A stretch of 64,000 nt of DNA, taken from Bacteroidia bacterium (lineage in GTDB: Bacteria; Bacteroidota; Bacteroidia; 2-12-FULL-35-15). A model generated the notes under the pieces. It saw only the letters and a program-made list of their open reading frames with translations. It made no database searches and was not told where the DNA came from. The position numbers were made by a program, and so were the translations under genes. The stretch spans positions 372,001-436,000 of the forward strand of contig JAURXZ010000024.1 of assembly GCA_030654175.1 (NCBI GenBank), given 5' to 3'. Below are positions 8,501-16,955 of the stretch, piece by piece. Each line of letters opens with the position of its first letter. The first letter of the stretch is position 1.

Positions 8501-11500
8501 TCTACCATTAACTTTACGGATAAGATCGCTTTTACTTCTCCGCAGATCACCTTGCAATCAACCTTGCAAACAGTAAATGGTATTAATAATATCGAATCAT
8601 GGGAAATAACAATATGCAATACATCAAACAACTCAAACGCCTTTAATACCTGGATAGGGTTAGTATCTCCAAACGGAAATATCACTCCAATAGATGTAAC
8701 AGATGTAACCACCTCCACTATAATAGTGCCTGTAAATGGCATTTACAAGTTGGGAAACCGGCCTTTTAATACTTGTAATAAATATAAGATCAGGTTTACT
8801 TACACTGCTTGTACTTTGGATAGTTTAATTGTAAATGCCGGGTTTAACTGTATCGGTTACCCTGATTCATTATCGGCTTATCCATGTTCTCCTAAAACAC
8901 ATCCTCTTTTTGTAGATCCGAAACCGGCTGCTCTTCAAATGCAGATAGCGGGGCCATCACGAGATACAACCGACCTGTGTGATACTGTTGGTTATGAAGT
9001 GGTTTTGAATAGCGTACTCTTATCCTCTGTTTATAATATAGTGCTTGCTGCAACGCTTCCATCGGGATTGATAGTAGAACCTGGCACATCAGAAATAATA
9101 TATCCGGAAACCCCTGCGGTATGGACCCCCATATCTGATCCTGTTTCAAATACGTGGTATCTGTCGGATTCTGTTTCTCTTTTAACAGCCAATGGATTGC
9201 CAGGTGTAAATTCTCCCACTGCCGACCAGATAAAGATACGATTCAAAGTTCGTCCGGATTGTAATTTTGTATCCGGAAGTACCGTTCCGTTTACAGCCAC
9301 CTCTAAACATATTTGTGGCCAAAATCTTCCTACACAATTCTTTACCTCGGGCCCTCTTTACATTCAGGGGGTTGAACAGTTAAATATAAGTTCGATGACC
9401 GTTACAATGGATTCAGTTCATCCTTGTGGTACACCGTCATTAGTAACTGTTTCAATCATAAATGTAGGGCCGAATCCAAGTGTTGGTAATGAACATTTTA
9501 ATTTCCCCACTTTTAACGGTAGCAGCTATGTACCGGGTTCATTTGTCGGCTTACACAATCCACCACCAATTGGTACACCATCAATTGTTTTACTGAACGG
9601 TCAAAATTATATGGATTGGCAGTTTCCTGTGGGCGTATTGCCGCTTGATTCAGTAACGTTTACTTTTTTAATAACGATGCATCCGGATTCGGTAGCTTGT
9701 GCTAATATACCCTTTCCGGTAAGAACAACAGGTTCGTTCAGTGCCATCTGTATTGCCGATGGTAGCGTTTGTATCATAAAAGCAATAACGGACTCTGAAG
9801 ATCTGAGCGTGCCGGTAAGTCTGCCTTGTTTAACAGTTGTGGTAGTGACAGCAACACCTGCATCGCAAACGATCTGTTCAGGCGACAGCACCTCTATAGC
9901 ATTAACGAGTAATTTTTCGGGTACAACCTATTCATGGACCATCAGCCAAAACGGTGTAACAGGTGCAACGGCTGATTCAGGCGCTACTATTGTTCAAACA
10001 CTAACAACCACAGGAAATGTGTCCGGAACAGTGGTTTATACCATAACACCCTCTGCCAACGGATGCCTTGGAGCTCCTGTTACGGTTACTATTACCGTGA
10101 ACCCTGCGGATAGCGCTTCTTTTAGTTATACCTCCGGAACGTATTGCACCTCCGGAACCAGCCAAACACCTACCATTACAGGAATGCTTGGGGGCACATT
10201 TACGTCTATCCCGGGCGGACTTTCCATTAATCCTTCCACCGGTACAATTGATTTAACAACAAGTTCCCTGGGCGTTTATACGGTTACTTATACAACCACA
10301 GGTATTTGTCCAAGTATAAATTCGGTGACCATCACAATTACTAACGTTACACCTTCCGCGACCTTCAGTTATACAGGTTCTTCCTATTGTCCAAACGGAA
10401 TTAACCCTTTCCCGGTTTTTGGGACGGGTGCAAGTGCCGGTACTTTTTCAGCTACTCCTTCAGGTTTGGTTTTTGTGAATGTGAACACGGGTGAGGTCGA
10501 CCTGTCCTCAAGTGCACCGGGTACTTATACCGTTATAAATACAATTCCTGCAAGTGGCACCTGCCTTGCAGCAACCGCTACATCAACCATTACCATTGCG
10601 GTGGACGATGCTTCTTTTTTCTATAGCTCAGCAACCTATTGTCAGTCGGGCGCTAACCCAACACCCACAATAACTGGGTTACCGGGAGGTACTTTTTCAG
10701 CGATCCCTGCCGGTTTATCAATTACTGCATCCACAGGAGTGATCGATTTGGCAACAAGCGCCTTGGGGGTATATACGCTCAGCTATACAACAAATGGTAG
10801 TTGTCCGAATACCAGTTCCATTACAATGACCATCACAAATGTTACACCTGTTGCAACGTTTAGTTATTCCGATTCTACATTCTGTCAGAATGGAAATAAT
10901 CCGCTTCCCATATACGTTCCCGGTGGAAGCGCAGGTTTCTATACAGCCAGTCCGGCAGGGGTGGTTTTTGTGAATGTGAATACAGGAGAGATCGATCTGC
11001 TGGCAAGCGTACCGGGAACATACACAGTAACCAATACAATTCCATTGAGTGGTACCTGTTTTGGTGTGATTGCATCCACTGTTATCACGATCAACCCTGC
11101 TGATGATGCTTCGTTTACATACTCATCAGGCACCTATTGTACATCGGGTATTAACCCAAGCGCTATAATAACAGGCTTACCCGGAGGAACATTTTCTGCG
11201 ACTCCTGCCGGTTTAACTATTGATGCATCAACAGGAACAATTGATCTGGCCACAAGTAATGTTGGTACTTATATTATTACCTATGCAACAAACGATAGTT
11301 GCCCGAATACAAGTTCCATCACCATGACCATCGGTAATACCACACCATCAGCTACATTCAGCTATTCCGGACTTACCTTCTGTCAGAATGGAAATAATCC
11401 TTTTCCAATTTATGCTTCTGGCGCCAGCGCTGGAACATTTTCTGCGACTCCTTCCGGTTTGGTTTTTGTGAACCCGATAACCGGGGAAATTAATTTATCC

Positions 11501-14500
11501 TTAAGTGCGCCCGGCACTTATACGGTTGTTAATACAATTCCTGCAAGCGGTACCTGTCTTGCCGCAACTGCCACCACCACCGTAACCATAGCCATTGACG
11601 ATGCTTCATTTACGTATACATCGGCAACGTATTGTCAGTCGGGAACGGATCCAACACCTGTAATAACAGGGTTGCCTGGTGGCATATTTTCAACAAGTCC
11701 TGCCGGCTTATCAATTAATCCATCCACTGGTGTTATTGATCTTTCGAGCAGCGCTCTTGGTAGCTATACTCTGAGTTATACCACCAATGGTTCTTGTTCG
11801 AACACGAGTTCTATAACCGTGACCATCGGTAATACTACCCCTTCGTCAACGTTTAGTTTTTCAGGTGCTTCATTCTGTCAAAATGGGATAGATCCACTTC
11901 CAATTTTCGCATCAGGTGCAAGTGCCGGAATATTTTCGGCTGCTCCTGCAGGATTAGTATTTGTTCATGTAAACACAGGTCAAATTGACCTATCGGGCAG
12001 TGCACCGGGAACTTATGTGGTTACCAATACCATTCCGGCAAGTGGCAATTGTATTGCATCAACTGCAACAACTACGGTTATTATAATCATCTCGGATGAT
12101 GCATCTTTCAATTATTCTTCAGGAACGTATTGTCAGTCAGGAACCAACCAACTACCTGTTATTACAGGTTTATCAGGTGGCACTTTTTCTGCTTCCCCGG
12201 CTGGCTTGTCAATCAATGTTTCAACTGGCGAAATTGACCTGTCAACAAGCGCACTGGGCTCATATAGTGTTACTTATACAACAAATGGACAATGTGCAAA
12301 TACAAGTTCCATTACCATAATCATAGCCAATACCACCCCTCCGGCTACTTTCAGTTATTCCGGCTCATCGTTCTGTCAATCGGGAGGTAATCCTTTGCCT
12401 GTGTTTGCTCCTGGTGCAAGCGGAGGAACTTTTTCAGCTGTTCCGGCAGGATTAGTATTTGTAAATTTAAATTCAGGAGAGATCAATCTGGCATTAAGTG
12501 CGCCAGGCACCTATACGGTGACCAATACCATACCTACAAGTGGAACCTGCCTTGCCACCAGCGCAATAACCACCATAACAATAAGTACTGATGATGCTGG
12601 TTTTACGTATAGTTCAGGGTTTTTCTGTCAATCGGGGATTAACCCAAGCCCTGTAATTACAGGTTTGCCGGGTGGTACTTTTTCAGCAAGTCCGGGAGGC
12701 CTGGTAATTAATCCATCCACAGGTATTATCGATCTGTCAATAAGCACCCTCGGAACCTATATTCTTACGTACACAACAAATGGTCCTTGTCCGGCCTCAA
12801 GCGCTATTGTTATGACAATTGGTAATGTCACACCTTCAGCTGCTTTCAGCTATCTTGGTTCTCCCTTCTGCGAGAACGGAACAAATCCCAGCCCTGTACC
12901 GGGTTCAAATTTTGGAATATTCTCAGCAACACCGGTTGGATTGGTTTTTGTGAATCTGAATACGGGTGAAATTAATTTATCTTTAAGCCAACCCGGTACA
13001 TACACCATAACTAACACTATTCCTGCAAGTGGTACCTGCCTTGCGGCAACGGCAACAACAACTATTGTAATAACACCTGCCGATGATGCTTCTTTTGTAT
13101 ATACTTCCGCCACCTATTGCCAGTCGGGGGCCAATCCAACGCCAACAATTACGGGCTTGGCGGGTGGCGTTTTTTCATCCTCTCCTGCAGGTTTATCGCT
13201 CGATCCGGCAACAGGAACCATAAATTTAGCGCTAAGCTCATTGAATATTTATACGCTCAGCTACACAACCAATGGCATTTGCCCAAATACAAGCACTATT
13301 GTAATGACAATTACGAATGTTACACCTTCTGCAACATTTAGCTATATCGGTTCTCCATTTTGCCAATATGGAAATAACCCCTACCCGAATTTTAATATGG
13401 GAGCCAGTGCCGGTATCTTTTCGGCCAGTCCTGCAGGATTAGTTTTTGTGCACGTTAACACCGGCCAGATCGATCTTGGAGCAAGTGCACCCGGTATTTA
13501 CACTGTAACCAATAACATACCGGTGAGTGGAAGCTGTCTTGCTGCAACTGCATCTTATACCATCACCATTGATGCCGCTCCTGTGGTAACAGCAACAGCT
13601 ACTTCACAAAACATTTGCAGTGGAGGAACGGTTTCAGTTACCATTACCGGCTCTGTACCGGGAACAACTTTTAGCTGGACAGTTATTCAGTCGGGTGTAA
13701 CCGGTGCATCAGGAGGCTCAGGCTCAAGTATTTCTCAGGTACTTACGCTTTCAGGAACTACCCAGGGAACGGCTACTTATACGATATCCAGTATTGCAAA
13801 CGGATGTATAGGCTTACCAATTATTTTACCTGTTACCATTAGCCCGTTACCGGTTTTAGATACCACAGCAGTAGTTATTATTCCTGCAAATTGTGATGAT
13901 ACTACAGGTTCTATACAAGGTATTTTAATTGCTTCGGGGCAGAGCCCGTTTCAGTACCAATGGAAAGATCAAAATGGTAATATTGTAGGAAGCAGCGCTA
14001 ACCTTATTAATGCAGGACCCGGTAATTATACATTAACAACTATTGATGGAAATGGCTGTACCGCCAATTCCGGAACATACACCATTACATCTACATCGGT
14101 TATTGTTGCGGCATTTACGGCTACCCCAACCACAGGAGAAACACCTTTAACGGTGGACTTTATAAACAGTAGCTCTAATGCCACTAATTATCTATGGCAG
14201 TTTGGAACAGGGGATACCTCTACGTCAATGAACCCAACGTATATTTATTCGCCATTAGGCACCTTTACTGTTTGTTTGTATGCTGATAATGGAGGGAACT
14301 GTGTGGATACGGCCTGTTCTACAATTGATATTTTTGTTAACTCAGTGTTTGTGATACCAAATGTATTTACTCCTAATGGAGATGGTGTAAATGATGTGTT
14401 CACCCTGCAAACAAAAGGATTGAAAACTCTGGATGTGGAAATATTTAATCGCTGGGGCCAAAAAATAAACGAATGGCATACGGTAAATGGTGGTTGGGGT

Positions 14501-14617
14501 GGCCGCTCATCAAGTGGAGTGATCTGTTCGGATGGTACTTATTATTTTATTGTAAATGCACTGGGCTTTGATGGAAAAAAATATTATGAAAAGGGAGCGT
14601 TTTCATTGGTTCATTAA
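5561..14617 (+). CDS. Giant T9SS-secreted adhesin-like protein with repeats, PKD and type B sorting domain (adhesin 1)
   Basis: 3018 residues. A signal peptide (charged MKKE, hydrophobic core, cleavage near AHS/Q at 29-30) is followed by about 1400 residues of DUF11-like beta-sandwich repeats rich in Asn, Thr and paired Cys. An Ig-like module (about 1427-1515) comes next, then seven 165-residue repeats (about 1516-2670), a second Ig-like module, a SprB-like segment (N-DD-TGSI...YQWKD-NGN), one PKD domain (YLWQFGTGD...YIYSPLGTFTV), and a C-terminal domain starting VIPNVFTPNGDGVNDVF, the gliding-motility/T9SS type B sorting signal. It is therefore expected to be exported by Sec, carried across the outer membrane by T9SS, and attached to or released from the surface. 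Likely roles are adhesion or gliding. The N-terminal half resembles the protein encoded at 33256-41253. Ligand unknown. Confidence 0.85.
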   Translation: MKKELLLLPSKILFCCLFFVCALPFIAHSQSGSVVISQTVPTSVNVCDSAQFIIKIQNITGNALTGMLLNVAMPGGVTYKGSLSSLPAAPPVLVSDISNLQSPIFSIPTVPAFNSIFVLFYANVDCGIIAYQQGGSPILNTAKVTYTNSTTDQNISATYNINAPTLVITTFTNQTFTGPVGSTFTRSITILNSGNGALSSFTFTDLHGVQIDILSVTPGTLSGNTTNDTVTVAGTDFAGIGDGDNLFENGESVTITETVKIIACVQPGVGSNISAYWGCGNQTACQTATTTANVIETPVGTPDLVITPSESTETCLDPLVARKQYLQIINIGAGSANHIAMDIYQGSFTVPNNTYSTRIDENSFTFQTGINGTPIAIVVDSALLNSAFSCLGANPKYRIYLRIPVVINPITDTVYLKWDSYACCQAVSCSSFNTVVAPWEFQGKYTDACDSTVTYDIFPTSGGSIYGKFLNTSMTPEDMPTDVGDGSTTTFEHSATNWQNELDSAPGAYYQVEITIPPCFMIAPGPNPIRFKHSISGAFWMPTSPITISGNVVTAVFATPDPFGVNGLSLASVLFDLTADCSICGDSGFSQPVSVNVKYNPDPGCVKPCLLDVYCNTSNVNLHCAGDCPDGGMAFLSYKMLRTSYGKPDNNNDGLPEGGSVNLAVIKNKRAMVGDTLTGSFRGVIDTSLAHLFFTNAYATASINNLGTYISFIDASVRIYDASTATVYNCSNVPPLSAAPNGANFDSEFDLSPLYLNTNGCSIPAGFVFEHNDSVFLDHRYKVTGNTGGPVVSSNSTTDFYASDIINPPPTPIPANKFSCDNFSGNYLSLYGFYFASDTVETYVTKSCNIPTIRNTNGMSIGPCCQNYGSNKFPFEYRQWANIDTIKVALPAGYGYVSATVMGSGQVLTNISPTNPFANPLVFDMNALYSGGTWPDYSFDGYTNTIQVTLSPSCGVTNSTLNPIVYDEIHKKVPFIGGGNSTINFTDKIAFTSPQITLQSTLQTVNGINNIESWEITICNTSNNSNAFNTWIGLVSPNGNITPIDVTDVTTSTIIVPVNGIYKLGNRPFNTCNKYKIRFTYTACTLDSLIVNAGFNCIGYPDSLSAYPCSPKTHPLFVDPKPAALQMQIAGPSRDTTDLCDTVGYEVVLNSVLLSSVYNIVLAATLPSGLIVEPGTSEIIYPETPAVWTPISDPVSNTWYLSDSVSLLTANGLPGVNSPTADQIKIRFKVRPDCNFVSGSTVPFTATSKHICGQNLPTQFFTSGPLYIQGVEQLNISSMTVTMDSVHPCGTPSLVTVSIINVGPNPSVGNEHFNFPTFNGSSYVPGSFVGLHNPPPIGTPSIVLLNGQNYMDWQFPVGVLPLDSVTFTFLITMHPDSVACANIPFPVRTTGSFSAICIADGSVCIIKAITDSEDLSVPVSLPCLTVVVVTATPASQTICSGDSTSIALTSNFSGTTYSWTISQNGVTGATADSGATIVQTLTTTGNVSGTVVYTITPSANGCLGAPVTVTITVNPADSASFSYTSGTYCTSGTSQTPTITGMLGGTFTSIPGGLSINPSTGTIDLTTSSLGVYTVTYTTTGICPSINSVTITITNVTPSATFSYTGSSYCPNGINPFPVFGTGASAGTFSATPSGLVFVNVNTGEVDLSSSAPGTYTVINTIPASGTCLAATATSTITIAVDDASFFYSSATYCQSGANPTPTITGLPGGTFSAIPAGLSITASTGVIDLATSALGVYTLSYTTNGSCPNTSSITMTITNVTPVATFSYSDSTFCQNGNNPLPIYVPGGSAGFYTASPAGVVFVNVNTGEIDLLASVPGTYTVTNTIPLSGTCFGVIASTVITINPADDASFTYSSGTYCTSGINPSAIITGLPGGTFSATPAGLTIDASTGTIDLATSNVGTYIITYATNDSCPNTSSITMTIGNTTPSATFSYSGLTFCQNGNNPFPIYASGASAGTFSATPSGLVFVNPITGEINLSLSAPGTYTVVNTIPASGTCLAATATTTVTIAIDDASFTYTSATYCQSGTDPTPVITGLPGGIFSTSPAGLSINPSTGVIDLSSSALGSYTLSYTTNGSCSNTSSITVTIGNTTPSSTFSFSGASFCQNGIDPLPIFASGASAGIFSAAPAGLVFVHVNTGQIDLSGSAPGTYVVTNTIPASGNCIASTATTTVIIIISDDASFNYSSGTYCQSGTNQLPVITGLSGGTFSASPAGLSINVSTGEIDLSTSALGSYSVTYTTNGQCANTSSITIIIANTTPPATFSYSGSSFCQSGGNPLPVFAPGASGGTFSAVPAGLVFVNLNSGEINLALSAPGTYTVTNTIPTSGTCLATSAITTITISTDDAGFTYSSGFFCQSGINPSPVITGLPGGTFSASPGGLVINPSTGIIDLSISTLGTYILTYTTNGPCPASSAIVMTIGNVTPSAAFSYLGSPFCENGTNPSPVPGSNFGIFSATPVGLVFVNLNTGEINLSLSQPGTYTITNTIPASGTCLAATATTTIVITPADDASFVYTSATYCQSGANPTPTITGLAGGVFSSSPAGLSLDPATGTINLALSSLNIYTLSYTTNGICPNTSTIVMTITNVTPSATFSYIGSPFCQYGNNPYPNFNMGASAGIFSASPAGLVFVHVNTGQIDLGASAPGIYTVTNNIPVSGSCLAATASYTITIDAAPVVTATATSQNICSGGTVSVTITGSVPGTTFSWTVIQSGVTGASGGSGSSISQVLTLSGTTQGTATYTISSIANGCIGLPIILPVTISPLPVLDTTAVVIIPANCDDTTGSIQGILIASGQSPFQYQWKDQNGNIVGSSANLINAGPGNYTLTTIDGNGCTANSGTYTITSTSVIVAAFTATPTTGETPLTVDFINSSSNATNYLWQFGTGDTSTSMNPTYIYSPLGTFTVCLYADNGGNCVDTACSTIDIFVNSVFVIPNVFTPNGDGVNDVFTLQTKGLKTLDVEIFNRWGQKINEWHTVNGGWGGRSSSGVICSDGTYYFIVNALGFDGKKYYEKGAFSLVH
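10108..13570 (+). repeat. Seven in-frame ~495-bp coding repeats of adhesin 1
   Basis: Repeat units start near 10108, 10603, 11101, 11597, 12094, 12591 and 13083, spaced 492-498 bp. Each encodes two related halves of about 82 residues. The first begins DDASF-Y-S-TYC and ends near CPNTSSITMTI. The second begins TPSATFSYSG-SFC and ends near GTCLAATATTTITI. Each half has two Cys in fixed places. Unit 7 is slightly shorter. Synonymous differences between units indicate old duplication rather than very recent expansion. Confidence 0.9.
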
Positions 14618-14972
14618 AAAACAGGAAAACGAATGCCCTGCCATTAAAGAATGAGAATTGCATTCCTTTAAACATATTCGTTTAAGCTGGGATGTTTGAT
14701 TTTTAGTATTTATATGGAGATTATTTATGGGCAAATAAAAAATGTTGGTGTTATGCTTAAGGCGATATAAAATAAAACTTTCTTGTCTGTTTTTATACGG
14801 TCTGATTTTTAGGAGGGGTTACAGCCGATTTTCGATGGGCGGACTTTTCAGCACAAATGCTCATTCGGAGAACTGAACTTTCGGCTACCACAAAACTGCC
14901 TATGGAGCACAAAACCCCGCCTATTGAATATATGCTGTTATCGGATGTTTTTCTTTATTACTGCGTGTTTAA
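14618..14972. other. Intergenic region with structured block (14821-14946)
   Basis: No gene is seen. An AAACGAAT/ATTCGTTT inverted pair (14627-14634, 14676-14683) just after the adhesin stop may be a weak terminator. From 14821 to 14946 is an unusual GC-richer block with short internal hairpins (AGCCGA at 14823 with TCGGCT at 14881; AGCA/TGCT around 14850-14862), ending in GTTATCGGAT. Read on the minus strand, this block lies just downstream of the YdcF-like gene and looks like its 3' cassette end. Confidence 0.5.
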
Positions 14973-15745
14973 TTACTTTTTCCTTTGTTTATCCTCCTCC
15001 GTATAGGGTATATTTTTACCCATAGTGCCTCGTAACCTTTTAAAAAAAGATTCGCGATTTTCTAATGACTTATACGATTCGTTTGCCATAGCTGAAGAAA
15101 AATCAATTACTGGTTCTGAAATTTTCATTATAACTACTGAGTCATATTGTATTGGTAATATTTTAATGTCAAAATTATATTTAATCATGTACTTTCTAAG
15201 ATTATTAGTTTGGTAAGGGTCAGTGGCAAGCGCAATATTATTAAAGCCATTTTTTTTTGCTAGATAATAGGAGTAATATATATTTTCAGTACTATGTTCA
15301 GCTTTTTCTTCGGTATATATATTCGTTTTGGGGATTCCTAAAGCTTCTGAATAAATAGCCATAATTTTACTTTCAATATAAGGAGAATGTACAGCAGCAC
15401 CCGAAAATATAATATTCTTTGTATATCCTTTTTCGAATAAAAACTTTGACCATAAAATTCTATACCGCATTATGTCCCCCCACTTTTTACCGTTATAAGG
15501 CACACCTGGAACTATTATGGCATCGAATGGTAAATTGTGAATGTTTGCATGAAAAGTTGTGAAAGGTGATTTGCGAATTGGGTTAATTACCGTACAGCAA
15601 TTAAAAAAAATAAGCAAAAAGCAAATCGTTAATGTATATTTCATTCCACAAAATTATAAAATAAAAGTTTCAAATATTTAAGCATTGTTGTCTTTTAATT
15701 ACTGTCGTTCTTATGTAAGAAAAGTTCTCAAAATATCCGATAACG
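14937..15745. mobile_element. Putative cassette A: YdcF-like gene between 10-bp inverted repeats
   Basis: GTTATCGGAT at 14937-14946 and its exact complement ATCCGATAAC at 15736-15745 bracket a single minus-strand gene. The neighbouring gene is bracketed in the same way by a different pair (15808-15818 and 16606-16616). No recombinase is encoded inside. The boundary sequence does not fit the integron GTTRRRY core, so this is a cassette-like arrangement inferred from symmetry, not a recognised element class. Confidence 0.4.
14973..15644 (-). CDS. YdcF/SanA-like (DUF218) exported protein
   Basis: 223 residues. The N-terminus MKYTLTICFLLIFFNCC looks like a lipoprotein or signal sequence, with Cys at 16-17. 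The rest fits the DUF218 fold: DAIIVPGVPY near residue 41, a R--WSK-L-EKGY helix, IIFSGAAVHSPYIESK near 80, E-A-HSTENIYYS near 113, and a basic ATDPYQT-NLRKYM segment near 140. Members of this family (YdcF, SanA) are small membrane or periplasmic proteins linked to envelope barrier function, and their biochemical activity is poorly known. It is isolated on the minus strand in an accessory patch, bounded by inverted repeats, with no operon partner. Family fairly sure, function uncertain. Confidence 0.7.
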   Translation of the reverse strand: MKYTLTICFLLIFFNCCTVINPIRKSPFTTFHANIHNLPFDAIIVPGVPYNGKKWGDIMRYRILWSKFLFEKGYTKNIIFSGAAVHSPYIESKIMAIYSEALGIPKTNIYTEEKAEHSTENIYYSYYLAKKNGFNNIALATDPYQTNNLRKYMIKYNFDIKILPIQYDSVVIMKISEPVIDFSSAMANESYKSLENRESFFKRLRGTMGKNIPYTEEDKQRKK

Positions 15746-15852
15746 GTCAAATATACGATGCCGTGCGTTTGGTTTTTGAGCGTGTCGGCTAAGGTATTGT
15801 ATATTTTGTGTTGGCAGCAGGGCACCTTTCTTTCACTTCAAATTTTCTGTCA

Positions 15853-16041
15853 GTCGTAACACGCTCCGGTCTTATTACACACAGGTCTTGCCGAAAAACT
15901 TTGAAATCCATTTCGGTCATAACACGCTCCGGTCTTATTACACACAGTTCTTAGCGAAAAACTTTGAACCCCATTTCGGTCGCAATGCGCTCCGGTCTTA
16001 ATACACACAGGTCTTAGCAAAAAGCTTTAAAAACATTATGG
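15853..16041. repeat. 63-bp tandem repeat, three copies plus a decayed fourth
   Basis: Copies start at 15853, 15916 and 15979, exactly 63 bp apart. Each contains the core CGCTCCGGTCTTA-TACACA and ends CGAAAAACTTTGAA or a variant. A weaker partial copy (GTCTTAACACA) continues to about 16071. The first two copies differ at only a few positions. The array lies directly after the stop of the minus-strand OmpA-like gene. No open frame runs through it. Confidence 0.85.
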
Positions 16042-16081
16042 CCATATTGCCCATTTGTCTTAACACATAGCGGAAATTATT

Positions 16082-16495
16082 TTATTTCCTCATATACATT
16101 GGTATACTTGCATCAAAAGTTACAAATGGATTCTCTCCGCAAAATGATTCCCAAAATGAGTCATTCAAATGAAGTTCGTCTTTAATTAAAAATGAAGTTC
16201 TTTCTATTTTGTAATTTTTTTCATAAAAGTCTATTATAGCTTTAGCCCTCATTAAACCAAGCATTGGATTTTTTTTTATTTCATCAAAGCAACACCAAGG
16301 GGTTATAACAATAAATAGCTTGCTGTTAATTCCTTTATTTACATATTCATAATAACCTTTCAATTCAGAAATGGCTTTTTCATTGAGATTAAATGAATCT
16401 TTATGGAAAAATATATTTCTATCATCGTGCTTTGAGGCAAAAAGCGAAGTAGCGGTCAAAATAAAAATAGATATGCCAATTAATTGTTGTTTCAT
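16082..16495 (-). CDS. Small exported protein, OmpA-like C-terminal fold suspected
   Basis: 137 residues counting from the ATG at 16495. An upstream TTG at 16513 is in frame but less likely, because the signal peptide MKQQLIGISIFILTATSLFA starts at the ATG. The mature part has FHKDSFNLNEKAISELKGYYEYV, then a beta strand LFIVITPWCC, then LMRAKAIIDFYEKNY. This order (strand-helix-strand, with an RA--I--Y helix) is like OmpA/MotB peptidoglycan-binding domains, but the GHTD-type segment is replaced by TPWCC, so ligand binding may differ. It could be a small periplasmic cell-wall-associated protein. It is a single gene in a repeat-rich patch, with no operon partner. Confidence 0.55.
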   Translation of the reverse strand: MKQQLIGISIFILTATSLFASKHDDRNIFFHKDSFNLNEKAISELKGYYEYVNKGINSKLFIVITPWCCFDEIKKNPMLGLMRAKAIIDFYEKNYKIERTSFLIKDELHLNDSFWESFCGENPFVTFDASIPMYMRK

Positions 16496-16955
16496 TTTTT
16501 TAATATTGGTCAACAGTCGAATGTTAGGTATAAAACTTCAAAGTTCCGTTTGCAAAATTTATAATTGTCTAAGGTAAAGTTCTTTTTTCTTTTTTTTATT
16601 GCTTTGCTGCCAACACGTTTATAAGCGCAACTAGTTGCGCATATTTGTCTTATTTGGAATATATGCGCAACTGGTTGCGTATATTTCGCAATTAGGTGTA
16701 TGTAAAATCCATCTAATTTGGAATTTTTATTGTAACCAAGAAGCAAAATCCAATACTTCCTACTAAGGCAAATGTACCTTATTTATACTAAAATTCAACC
16801 TGATCACTTCAATAAGAAACATTCAATTTGTTTAATGTACTTTTTAAGTGGTCAAAGATTTTTGTTCTAATAAGATTGTCTGTTTCAGTAGGCAATTTGT
16901 GGAGCAGCAAAGCCTGGCTGCATATTAAAAATTTACACATATAGATCGTCCGAAA
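16496..16955. other. Intergenic region between OmpA-like gene and MFS gene
   Basis: About 460 bp with no convincing gene. A possible 78-codon minus-strand frame across the palindromes has no family features and is probably chance. The region holds the right boundary repeat of cassette B (16606-16616) and two palindromes (16625-16680). The part from 16746 to 16955 shows nothing recognisable. Confidence 0.4.
16625..16680. promoter_or_regulatory. Pair of 16-bp palindromes, operator-like
   Basis: GCGCAACTAGTTGCGC at 16625-16640 is a perfect palindrome. GCGCAACTGGTTGCGT at 16665-16680 is a near copy, with starts 40 bp apart (about four helical turns). Both are followed by ATATTT. Such paired dyads usually bind a dimeric repressor. 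No regulator gene is present beside them, and the nearest gene start is the minus-strand OmpA-like gene. Confidence 0.5.

Larger units (their letters stand above)
15808..16616. mobile_element. Putative cassette B: small exported-protein gene between 11-bp inverted repeats
   Basis: GTGTTGGCAGC at 15808-15818 and its exact complement GCTGCCAACAC at 16606-16616 flank one minus-strand gene and the 63-bp tandem repeat. Including flanking bases, 14 of 16 positions match. Cassette A next door has the same layout with another inverted pair, and the two cassettes are separated by about 60 bp. No transposase or integrase is present. Confidence 0.4.

Noticed and set aside
10108-13570. CRISPR array or DNA-level satellite
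   Set aside because: Period of about 495 bp, all in frame and coding; these are protein repeats.
14937-16616. True integron cassette array (attC sites)
   Set aside because: The boundary repeats do not match the GTTRRRY core, the pairs differ between the two cassettes, and no tyrosine integrase is nearby. Kept only as cassette-like.
16510-16746. 78-codon minus-strand reading frame
   Set aside because: It covers palindromes and a boundary repeat, has no family feature or leader, and its composition looks like non-coding sequence.
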